Below the pieces are notes generated by a model. It ran no database searches, was not told the DNA's origin, and was given only the letters and a program-made list of their open reading frames with translations. A DNA stretch of 64,000 nucleotides from NCBI RefSeq assembly GCF_905171765.1, contig NC_053395.1, positions 184,592,156 through 184,656,155 of the forward strand, read 5' to 3'. Position 1 is the stretch's first letter. Every line of letters starts with the position of its first letter. The stretch comes from Bufo bufo. Taxonomy: Eukaryota > Chordata > Amphibia > Anura > Bufonidae. Positions 11,901-24,800 of this stretch are shown here, one piece after another. The position numbers and the translations under genes were made by a program.

Positions 11901-14900
11901 CGACAAATAAGCAAACACTGGCTTGCCCACACAATCGTATTAACACTCTTTCGTCCCCATGCTAATAATAATTATCATATGTAAGCAAAACATTTATTAC
12001 TGTTGTTTTAATGCTGTAAACCCCAGTGGTCAGCCGTAATCTGTGGAGGAAATGTGCAGCAAATGTTCAAAATCTTTGCAGTGCCACCGCAGAAGAAATT
12101 AAGCTTTACACAGTGTCCTTTTTCAGTTAGCGGGCTGTCTGTGGAATGTACAAATGTGCCAGAGTAATGGTCTTTGTAGCCAACTCTCTGCTCTGATTAA
12201 TAGAGGAGAGTCCTTAATGGGCGACCCACCTCTTTTAGTTACAACCCCTTTATGGTATCTTTGAAATTAGATTCGCATTGTCTGATGCTTATTTCTTTGG
12301 AAATCGTTGAATAGTTTGGTGCTGCATGTTCTCAAGTTTTGTGCTGATATTTATAATTCTGTTTATTAATTTTTTTTAATTCTTTATTCTACACTTGATT
12401 TTATAATTTAACCATGCAATATAAAAGATCTTAAATTCACTTACTCCTGTATCACCTATAGCTCCAGACGCCAGAATTCCAAAAAGTAATCGATAAACTG
12501 AGTAAAATGAGAAGCAATTATTACATTGGTTTCATGGAACTGATTTCTAGTGTGGATGAAGGTAGGCAACACAAAATCCTGACCAAATGGCACAAACTAA
12601 CGCGTTTGACAACTTGGTGAATCACAGGAATTCTACACACACCATCTCCTCCTTATATAGGGCTTTGCGGAACCATTTCTTGACGATCAACCCTAAACAA
12701 ACTAAACAGATCTTAAGGGAATGGGAAAAGATCCTACAAGAACAGGATGTACAGTCGTGGCCAAAAGTTTTGAGAATGACAAAAATATTAGTTTTCACAA
12801 AGTTTGCTGCTAAACTGTTTTTAGATCTTTGTTTCAGTTGTTTCTGTGATGTAGTGAAATATAATTACACGCACTTCATACGTTTCAAAGGCTTTTATCG
12901 ACAATTACATGACATTTATGCAAAGAGTCCGTATTTGCAGTGTTGGCCCTTCTTTTTCAGGACCTCTGCAATTCGACTGGGCATGCTCTCAATCAACTTC
13001 TGGGCCAATTCCTGACTGATAGCAGCCCATTCTTTTATAATCACTTCTTGGAGTTTGTCAGAATTTGTGGGTTTTTGTTTGTCCACCCGCCTCTTGAGGA
13101 TTGACCACAAGTTCTCAATGGGATTAAGATCTGGGGAGTTTCCAGGCCATGGACTCAAAATGTCAACGTTTTGGTCCCCGAGCCACTTAGTTATCACTTT
13201 TTCCTTATGGCACGGTGCTCCATCATGCTGGAAAATGCATTGTTCTTCACCAAACTGTTGTTGGATTGTTGAAAGAAGTTGCTGTTGGAGGGTGTTTTGG
13301 TACCATTCTTTATTCATGGCTGTGTTTTTGGGCAAAATTGTGAGTGAGCCCACTCCCTTGGATGAGAAGCAGCCCCACACATGAATGGTCTCAGGATGCT
13401 TGACTGTTGGCATGACACAGGACTGATGGTAGCGCTCACCTTTTCTTCTCTGGACAAGCCTTTTTCCAGATTCCCCAAACAATCGGAAAGAGGCTTCATC
13501 GGAGAATATGACTTTGCCCCAGTCCTCAGCAGTCCATTCACCATACTTTCTGCAGAAGATCAATCTGTCCCTGATGTTTTTTTTGGAGAGAAGTGGCTTC
13601 TTTGCTGCCCTTCTTGACACCAGGCCATCTTCCAAAAGTCTTTGCCTCACTGTGCGTGCAGATGCGCTCACACCTGCCTGCTGCCATTCCTGAGCAAGCT
13701 CTGCACTGGTGGCACTCCAATCCCGCAGCTGAATCCTCTTTAGGAGACGATCCTGGCGCTTGCTGGACTTTCTTGGACGCCCTGAAGCCTTCTTAACAAG
13801 AATTGAACCTCTTTCCTTGAAGTTCTTGATGATTCTATAAATTGTTGATTGAGGTGCAATCTTAGTAGCCACAATATCCTTGCCTGTGAAGCCATTTTTA
13901 TGCAACGCAATGATGGCTGCACGTGTTTCTTTGCAGGTCACCATGGTTAACAATGGAAGAACAATGATTTCAAGCATCACCCTCCTTTTAACATGTCAAG
14001 TCTGCCATTTTAACCCAATCAGCCTGACATAATGATCGTCAACATTCTCACCTGAGTTAACAAGACGATTACTGAAATTATCTCAGCAGGTCCTTTAATG
14101 ACAGCAATGAAATGCAGTGGAAAGTTTTCTTTGGGATTAAGTAAATTTTTATGGCAAAGAAGGACTATGCAATTCATCTGATCACTCTTCATAACATTCT
14201 GGAGTATATGCGAATTGCTATTATAAAAACTTAAGCAGCAACTTTTCCAATTTCCAATATTTATGTAATTCTCAAAACTTTTGGCCACGACTGTATATTA
14301 GAAGGCTGGGAAAAAGTAAAGAAAAGTGTGGTGGGCAAGCAATGGAGGGAAACTCAATTTAAGTTGATTCATAGGGTAATATATCTCTTTAATTTTCCTC
14401 CCTCGCTGACTACCTCAAAAGACTTATTTTGTGTCCAAAATGTAATGCTGCATTTGCCAACCTCTGGCATGGGATTTGGCAATGCCCACAAGTGGATACA
14501 TATTGGGATACAGTCAGGGGTGGGATTCAAATTTTTAACAACAGGTTACCTAATTAACGGCAGACATGTGGCGTCACGACACATGTTTACATATACATAC
14601 ACCATATATACTGTATACAACACACATACACATAAATACACCATATATATATACTACGCACACATACCACCTAACTTTTATTAAGCCTAAGGAGCTAAAC
14701 TATGGAATGGAAGCGCTCATCTCCAGCTGTCGCCGCCAGAGCACCGGATCGGGATTCAGCCGGTAACCTGATTCTCCGATCCAACTGTAATTTTAACAAC
14801 CGGATCTGGAGAACCTGAGGTAACTGGCTGAATCCCATGCTTGGATACAGTGTTGCAGTATATCTCCTCCATCTAGTCCATTACGTTATCTAAGGATCCT

Positions 14901-17900
14901 CTTCTTTTACTATTCCCCTCCATCACAGTGGATGATTTGCAGAATTCAGGGATTAGAAGAGTTCCCCCTCTGTTTCACACAATGCTTCCGACAGCCCTGT
15001 GTCTTCTTTTTCCCCACTGGTGGGGCACTTGAGCTCCCTCTGTTGGAGAACTGGTCGATCATCTCCATAAATTACTGAACTTGGAGAGGATTGAGTTTGA
15101 GAGGCACAATGAACTATATTCCAAACGTTTTTTGACAGGAGGAAACCGTTCATAGCTACACACTGGACACAAACTGAGATCAATCACCTAATGAGATTGT
15201 TCCAGTTCACACAGTGGTATTTAATAGAGGAACTGAAGGGGACTCTCGGCCCATAAAAAAATTCAGGGAGATCGGGGAGGCTTGCATATTGTTTTGCTAA
15301 ACTGTGATTTACTGAAAACGTCCCCATGCTACAGCAACACTTGCAGGTGGTCTATCACATGTGATGAGAGGACTATGGCTAGCTCTCTGTGACATTGGCT
15401 TTGATAACTTAAAGGGGTTGTCCATCCTTTTTTTTTTTTTGCCTCAGCGGAGACATGTCCCTAATTGGCACATCCCTGCACCTTAAAGTGTACCTGAACT
15501 TTTTAATAAATTTTAGTTGAAAGATTAGGAAGACTTTAACTACATAGATCTGTCTACTGTGTAGTAGACGGAGCTGGTTACTGCAGCACTGCTCTCATTG
15601 AAGTGAATGGGAAGAGTGCTGCGGTAACCAGTTGAAAAACAACGGATCAGTGGGGGTGCCGGCAGTCGGACCTTACTGATCAGATATTGGTGATCTATCC
15701 TAAGGATATAAAAGTCCTGGAAAACCCCTTTAAAAGAAAAAAATATTATGTGCATGGAAAAATTTCTTCTTTTAGGAGGGTGGTAAGTCATGTTATTAAG
15801 GTTCTCACATTTCACATTAGGGGGCAGATTTACTAATAAAAATGTGGCTTTTTTTTTTCTATTTGCACAAAAAAACTGGTGTACATGCTGGGCATTGCAT
15901 TTACTAGCCATTTACACACTTTTCTTCACTAGAAAGGGGCGTGGCCTAAATGCGGCCCGCATGCTTCCAAAAATGTGCCCAAATGTTGGCACCGATTTAC
16001 ACTGAACAAAAATATAAATGCAACACTTCCGGTTTTGCTCCCATTTTGCATGAGCTGAACTTAAAGATCTGAAACATTTTCTACATACACAAAAGACCAA
16101 TTATTCTCAACTATTGTTCACAAATCTGTCTAACTCTGTGTTAGTGAGCACTTCTCCTTTGCCGAGATAATCCATCCCACCTCACATGTGTGGCATATCA
16201 AGGTGCTGATTAGACAGCATGAATATTGCACAGGTGTGCCTTAGACTGACCACAATTAAGGCCACTCTGAAATGTGCAGTTTGATCACACAGCACAATGC
16301 CACAGATGTCGCAACGTTTGAGGGAGCGTGCAATTGGCATGCTGACTGCAGGAATGTCTACGAGAGCTGTTGCCCGTGCAATGAATGTTCATTTCTCTAC
16401 CATAAGCCGTCTCCAAAGGCGTTTCAGAGAATTTGGCAGTACATCCAACCGGCCTCACAACCGCAGACGACGTGTAACCACACCAGCCCAGGACCTCCAC
16501 ATCCAGCATGTTCACCTCCATGATCGTCTGAGACCAGCCACCCGGACAACTGCAGCAACAATCGGTTTGCATAACCAAAGAATTTGTGCACAAACTGTCA
16601 GAAACCGTCTCAGTGAAGCTCATCTGCATTCTCGTCGTCCTCATCAGGGTCTGGATCTGACTGCAGTTCGCTGTCGTAACCGACTTGAGTGGGCAAATGC
16701 TCACATTCGATGGCGTCTGGCACGTTGGAGAGGCGTTCTGTTCATGGATGAGTCCCGGTTTTCACTGTTCAGGGCAGATTGCAGACAGCGTGTGTGGCGT
16801 CGTGTGGGTGAGCAGTTTGCTGGCATCAACGTTGTGGATCGGGTGGCCCATGGTGGTGGTGGGTTTATGGTATGGGCAGGCGTATGCTATGGACAACGAA
16901 CACAGGTGCATTTTATTGATGGCATTTTGAATGCACAGAGATACCGTGACGAGATCCTGAGGCCCATTGTTGTGCCATTCATCCACGACCATCACCTCAT
17001 GTTGCAGCATGATGATACACGGCCCCATATTGCAAGGATCTGTACACAATTCCTGGAAGCTGAAAACATCCCAGTTCTTGCATAGCCAGCATACTCACCG
17101 GACATGTCACCCATTGAACATGTTTGGGATGCTCTGGATCGGCGTATACGACAGCGTGTTCCAGTTCCTGCCAATATTCTGCAAATTCGCACAGCTATTG
17201 AAGAGGAGTGGACCAACATTCCACAGGCCACAATCAACAACCTGATCAACTCTATGAGACGGAGATGTGCTGCACTGCGTGAGGCAAATGGTGGCCATAC
17301 CAGATACTGACTGTTTTTCTTACCCCCCTCCCCCCCCAGTAATGCAAAACTGTGCACATTTCAGAGTGGCTTTTTATTGTGGGCAGTCTAAGGCACACCT
17401 TTGCAATATTCATGCTGTCTAATCAGCACCTTGTTATGCCACACCTGTGAGGTGGGATGGATTATCTCGGCAAAGAAGAAGTGCTCACTAACACAGATTT
17501 GTGAACAATATTTGAGAATAATTGGTCTTTTGTGTATGTAGAAAATGTTTCAGATCTTTGAATTCAGCTCATGCAAAATGGGAGCAAAACCGAAAGTGTT
17601 ACGTTTAGATTTTTGTTCAGTGTACATATGATGTAAATGGACACAATTTTTGGCACTGAGACAAAATTCTAGCATAAATCTGGTGCTGGATTAACGACGC
17701 CCCAAATTTACAGTGCATGTGCCAGAACAGTAAATTTGTCTGTCATTTGTATCATTAGACAGTGCAAAGTACAACACTATTAGTAAATCTGTCCTATATT
17801 GTTAGAAAACACCTAAAAGGGTTGTACAGCTTTGATGTCATTTTTCTCTAGCACTTTCTGAAGCTCAAGAAATCGAATTGTATTTACGGCCTTTGAAATT

Positions 17901-20900
17901 TTACATTGCACATTTGGAGGAATCTAACTTCCCAGACATAGAAGACTTCTTCAGACCGCTTTTTCATACAATTTTTCTTATATGGACCAATTGTCACCAC
18001 TACGGCAGCCCTCAGCGCATCATTGTTCTCTTGCAAGAGTTCTGCAATCTTCTCATTGATCGGGTAAGAAAGCATTGATCTCTATAGTATAATAGATTTT
18101 AGATTAAATGATATAAGTATAAATGTGTAATTCTCATATACATAGATAAAATCACAAAAATCTACAGAGATATATAAAATAAAACATAAATTATATAATG
18201 CATAACAGACACACCCACACATTTGGCTAGTGAAAGATTCAGTCATCTTTCTTAGGGTCCATTCAGACGTTCGTAGTTCAGGGTCCGCATCCGTTCCGCA
18301 ATTTTGCGGAATGGGTACAGACCCATTCATTTAAACGGGGCCGCAAAAGATGCGGACAGCACACATGCTGTCCGCATCCGTAGTTCCGTTCTGCGGCCCC
18401 GCAAAAAAGATAGAGCATGTCCTATTCTTGCCCGCAATCGCGGACAAGAATAGGCATTTCTATTACAGGGCTGGCCATGTACAGTCCGCAAAATGTGGAA
18501 CGCACACGGCCAGTATCCGTGTTCTGCGGATGTGCAATTTGTGGACCTGTGAATGGACCCTTAGGTCACACTTCATTTATTTGATCAGTTATTTCCTTCA
18601 GTTATTGTGAGCCAGAATCAGTAGTGAAGCCTACTCAGAGATAAAAGTATGATGGAAAGATTTGCACCTGTTTTGTGTTTTTGACCCAAACCTGGTTTTG
18701 GCTTATTATAACTGATGGAAATAACTGACCAAATAACTGAAGTGTGAACTTGGCCTTATGTTTCCCAGCATACATAGCAGGTAATATAGAGTTTACATAC
18801 AGCTGTCTTTTCAGATCCTACGTGTCCTCATGTAACTTTAATGGCTTTTAATTGTTGTCATTTCCTGGGAATAAGCGTCAAATGTCTGTAGTTGGAATAC
18901 AGCTTTAAAGGGAATCTGTTTCCAGTGACCTCCACATCAAACTGTTTGATTCATGTGAACCACAGCTAACACTGTTTTTCTTTTGTTGATCTGAGGCTCC
19001 ATTCCCAAGTTAAGATACTTTTTCTTAACATGCACATTAGACATTTGGTGCAATGAGGGCATCACCATTGCTCTTGTTTCACCCAAGCTCCACTCATGTT
19101 TGTGGCAAGCCACTCTCTTACAGCTTTGATTGACAGGGCCAGGCAGTGGCAAAGCAGCCAGGGAGGGGCTAACCACAAAAAGGACTGGAGATTGGGTGCA
19201 ACAAGAGCAATGGTGACGCCCTCATTGCATCAAGGGCCTTATTTACATATTAAGAAAAATTATCAGAACTCGGAAATAGAGCCTCAGATCAACAAAGGAA
19301 AACAGCGTTTTAATCAGCTGAACCACAGCCATGTGTCTCTACAGACAGTTTGATAGGAAATATGTAGAAATCAAACAGCGGTGACAGCATCTCCCATCAC
19401 TTCATCTAAATGAAGTGATGGGAGATGCTGCCACCGCTGTTTGATTTCTACATATTTTCTGGCTAATTGGATCCACGGCTGGTGCGGGGCTGTTGCATCT
19501 TCCTGCAAGAAATACGGACCGTTGTGTGCTGTTCCTGCACAATTGTTTCTTTCAGTTTGATAGGAAAGTCACTGGTGACGGTTTCCCTTTAAGCTGTAGT
19601 ATTTTATGTATATGCATTTTTTTATTAACTCCTTTATTTCAAATGGATATAATTATTAACATTTTGCCTTCTCTGCTCTCAACTCACAAATATCCATGCA
19701 AATGTCTCGAAGACTGAAAACTTTCTTATTCCTGAAGACATCTTTAAAATGGAGTTAGAAGAGGGCTTAGAAAGAGTCCAAATGGCCATTGAAATGTTCA
19801 AATGCTTTAAGAAAACATATACATTATATGTCGAGAAAGTAGCCCTCTGTTCTGCCAACTCTGACAGAATAAAAGTGTGGGACTTCCCATCTAACCTTGT
19901 GTTCTTCAGATTTGATAGTGTCCTGCAACGACTACAATATATCGAGGTAGGATTATTTCTAATACTTAACTCAAAGATGCAAAAGTTGGAGATATTTGAC
20001 TTCCAATTCATTTTTCAAACTGGAAAACATATATTTATTGTAAAATGAGATAAAAGCATCAACTACTAATCATATTATGAAATATTATGGGAGTTTCATT
20101 TCTACATTGTTTTGTAAACCCTACTGCAAGTTTAAGGCTCAGGCTACAAAGCAACATAAAGCCACTTACTAGTTGCAGAGTGGACTTGTTTAAAATGGAC
20201 TTGTGGTTAAAGAAGTTCTCCAGGAATTTCCGTTTATACGAGCACAAGGGCCTTCAGAGATTGCATCTCTCAGGGATGCCACAGGGAGGTTGGTGTCAGG
20301 AGACAAGGAGGTATTGGAAGTAATGCAAGTTTTTTATAAGCATACATATGCAACTAAGGTTGAAGTGAGGGTTAGACATTATGTATCTACTATTACCTTG
20401 CCAGGTCTTTCTGACACTCAGAGGGAAGATTTGGATAGGCCAATAGTATTGGAAGAGTTGGAGTTGGCTCCTAATGACAAAGCCCCAGGGGTGGGCGGCC
20501 TGCCAGCAGAGTTATATAAGAAATATAAGAAATATAAGGACTTCCTTCTTCTGGAGCTGCTTAATACCCTTAACTTCACATTACAGGATGGGGTGCTGCC
20601 TGCTTCTATGAGAGAGACCATTGTAGTGATTTTTCTGAAGCCTGGCAAGGTTCCCACTTTCTCAGACTCCTACCGCCTGATATCCCTGCTATGTGTGGAT
20701 GTTAAATTATTGGTCAAAGTACTAGCGAATAGATTATTTCAGCATATCTTATATAGTATACATGCGGACCACATAGGTTTTATGCCTGACATTTATTTTT
20801 GAATTTGCAGATGAAACCAGAGAAAGACGGGGTCAGGGGGGTGTTATCCCTCGATGCTGTCAAGGCCTTTGACAGCGTTAAGTGGACATTCCTCTGGACA

Positions 20901-21830
20901 GTTATGGAAGGGATGGGATTTGGCCCTCAATTTCTATCCTGGGTTAAAATGTTATACACTCGACCATATGCCCAAATTCGCACTGCTAGGGGACTCTCTC
21001 CTGTTTTTCAGCTAGAAAGAGACTGCCCCCCACCCCCTTTTGTTTGCGATAGCCCTAGAGCCCCTGGAAATACTGATTAGACAGGAATTCTATAAATGAA
21101 CAAATCGCACGGTGGCTCAGTGGTTAGCACTGGTGCCTTGCAGCGCTGGGGTCCTAGGTTTGGGATCCTAGCCCTTAGGGACTTAGTCTTTTCTCTTACT
21201 CTAGTCAACTGTGTGTAAGATCGTATTTCATGACAAGCAGAATAGTGAGGAGAGCTGAGACATATCTGTAAATAATAAATCAAGGCAACTGGACTTACTG
21301 TAGATTTCTTGAAAACATTTCACTCGTTCTTCCAACAAGCTTTCTCATTTCTGAGTAGACCCACTCAGAATTGAGAAAGCTCGTTGGAAGAACGAGTGAA
21401 ACGTTTTCAAGAAATCTACAGTAAGTCCAGTTGCCTTGATTTATTCTTTACAGATATACCATGACCTGGATAAATGAGAACCTTCACAGACAGAGAGCTG
21501 AGACAGCTCTTTAGCTCGCTGCTCTGAAGTAACCTCCCCCCTGGGAGACTAGGACGGATTTTGTGTATGCTAATAGGCCAGTTTTTATTCTATTTCACCC
21601 GATGATTCCCATTAAGAGAAAAAGAGCCATTATAAATAATAAATGCTATATGAGAATGTGTCTGTAATAAAGTAATATTTAGGTATTTTCAGTAGTTTTA
21701 TATTACTATTAAATATAATTTGAATAGTATAGTGTTATATTTTGTTTGAACCTCATTTTAGTTATTTCCAAGACCACTTTCACCAAAAATTAGAAAAATT
21801 GGATACAAATCAATCAACAATTATAAGTTA

Positions 21831-21876
<46 letters not shown>

Positions 21877-24800
21877 CAAAAAAACAAAATGGCTGCACAC
21901 CGTTATATATACAAACAATAGAGCTAAGAAATGGGGGTTATTCTAGATAAAAGTGGTACAATACCGACTATAAATGAGTATAAATGAATAATGGAAGCTC
22001 TTAGTGCACATACGTGTCATCTTTAGTGATAGGGACCCATCTGCGGAAGCCACCTTGACGCCTGGTAGATGGGCCCGACACGTATGTGCAATTCTTGTGT
22101 ATATATATATATGTAGCTCAGCTTATTAATGGTGGGCAACCCTGAGCAAAATACACATACAATGAAGCAAATCCAAATCAAATACATCACTTTCTGCAGT
22201 AGGGCATAGGAATAATGGTGTTCTGCACAAATACCATGTTTATTATCTCTTCTCATTGGTAAAGGGGGCAGTCCGCAATCAAGGGACTCCTCTGTAAAGG
22301 CTATATGCCTATACAGTATGTACAGAGGCTGTCCAACTCCATTGATGGGTGAATGAATCGATGAATGAATGAATCAATTAATAGATGGATGAATGAATTG
22401 ATGAATAGGTGGACGAATAATTGAATGACAAGGTACTAAAAAGGCAAACAAAAGAAAACAGCCATAATACTCTTTCTTGGGTAATTGATTACTGCGAGTT
22501 TCTTTGCTCTATTTCTAGACTTGTAAATATGTTTACTGAAGGAACAGAGTATTAGGCATCAGTCTGCCCATGTACTTTGAGTATATTATTCAACATCTTA
22601 ATGATACTACTATTATGTTGAAAACAGTATAGTGCTACATGTAACTAATCATTAAGAGTTTTTGCAGACAGATATACATAAAATATATTCTACGAATCCC
22701 TTGCCTGAGCTGGTCCTGGTTATTAACATGGTTATCAGAAAGCTATCTCTAAACCCCAGGTTGACATTGCGCATCTGCTGCATATTCATATAGAGGCTTT
22801 CACACCCATTGAATATTCATTTATGAAAATGGAGGCATTTCTAACTGTGCTAATGATGCTTAGCACGTCTATTAAGCCAGAGACATCAGTTAGAGATGAT
22901 GGAGCACCAGGACATTTTTTTTGTAATTATTGTAAGTGTGGTTGATTTTCATGGCTCTGTAAGTTATGTAGAATTGGTAGGCCACTCTAATGTCCAAATA
23001 AAGGCTGATTTTATAAAGCTGAGGTCAGTACGACTGAATATCCTCTTGCTGTGTCATTATGTATTTCACAGGAAATGATTACAGTTACTTATATGTATGC
23101 TTTATAATCTTCAGACACTTTTTTCACATTTTGTTATTTTGTGGCTTTGTGCTAAAAAAATTAAAATAAATCAAGTTTTCCCCTAAAGTTTCCCCTGCAA
23201 ATTTATTATAAAGGAAAAACTAAATTTCACATAGGCGTAAGTATTCATACCCATTCATATGACTTTTGAAATTTAGAGGGCCTTCTATTTCTCTTGATCA
23301 TCTTTAAGGTGTTTCTACATCTTGATTGGAGTCCACCTGTGGTAAATTTAGATGACTGTACATGATTTGGAAAGACATCCCTGTCTATATATACGGTCTC
23401 ACAGCTGACAATGCATATCAAAGGAAAAAAGAAGCCATAAGGAGGAAAGAACTGACTGCAGAGACGGGATTGAGTGGAGGCACAGATCTGGAGAAGGGTA
23501 CAAAAAATGTCCACTATAAGTTCCCAAGAGCACAGTGGTCTCCATAATTCTTAAATGGAAGAAGTTTGGAACACCAGTAATCCAGGGTAAAGGCCTTGGT
23601 AAGAGAGGTGACCAGGGACCCAATGGTCACTGGCTGGGCTGCAAAGATCCTTTGTGCGGATTAGAGAAACATCTAGAAGGTCAAACATCACTGCAGCACT
23701 CCACTCCTCAGTAAAAGACACATGAAAGGTTGCAAAAAAAGCATCTAAAGAACTCTAATACTGTGAAAAATGATATTGTCTGGCTTGATGAAACCAAGAT
23801 TGAACTTTCTGGTCTCAAATTGTAAGCATCATTTCTGGAGGAAACCTGGCACTGCTCATCACCTGCTCAATATCATCCCTACAGTGAAGCATGGTGGTGG
23901 CAGCAGCATAATGTGGGGGTATTTTTCAGTGGTTGGGACAGGGAGACTGATCAGAGTTGAGGGAAAGCTAGTGTGCTCTGGACCTCAGACTGGGCTGAAG
24001 GTTCACCTTCTAACAAGACAAAGACCCTAAGCACACAGCCAAGACAACACAGAAGATGCTTGGAGCCTCTGTGAATGTCCTTGTGTGGCCTAGACAGACC
24101 CCCGACTTGATCTAATCTAATATCTCTGGAGAGACCTGAAAATGGCTAACAACTGTCCCCATCCAACCGGAGCTTGAGAAGATCTGCAGAAAACAATGGC
24201 CAAAAATCCACAAATCCAGATGTGCAAAACACGTGACATCAAACTCAAGAAGACTGGAGGCTGTAATCATTACCAAGGTGCTTCAACTAAATACTGAGGG
24301 TCTGAATACTTATGTCAATGCAAGATTTAAGTTTTTCCTTTTCAATAAATTAGCAAAGATTCCAAACATTCTGTTTTCACTTTGTCACTATGGGTTATTG
24401 AGTGCAGAATGATGGCGAAAAATGTTTACTTTTTTTTTATTTTAGCACAAGTCTGCAACATAAAAGGTGAAAAGGGTGTGAAGACTTTCCAAATGGACTG
24501 AAAATATACACAATCGAGTCCCGTTATTATGACCACATCCTACTTTCGAAATTGTCAGGGCGTAGCTCATGAAGAGAGTGACGTGAGCTGGCTTAGTGGG
24601 TATATAAGGTGTGCGATAGGCTGTCTGCGCATGTATCCCTTGTTGCTGTCATGGATAAAAGGGGCGATTTATCAGAGGTGCAGAGTTAATGATTATTGGC
24701 TTTCGGGCCAGGAGTGACAGTGAAACTGTGCAGTTTGTGAGCTGTTCGTGTGCTGCTGTGGTGACAGTGTTTTAGCAGTGGAAAAGTTGCACCATTGTGA

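Larger units (their letters stand above)
15820..17793. repeat. MITE split by a mariner
   Basis: Left end GGGGGCAGATTTACTAATA and right end TATTAGTAAATCTGTCC are complementary. The element is cut at 15999/17623 by a 1.6 kb Tc1/mariner, so its own length is only about 350 bp. Confidence 0.75.

Noticed and set aside
12587..13015. 142-codon plus-strand ORF after exon 6
   Set aside because: It runs from an L1 fossil across the mariner end into antisense transposase; chance frame.
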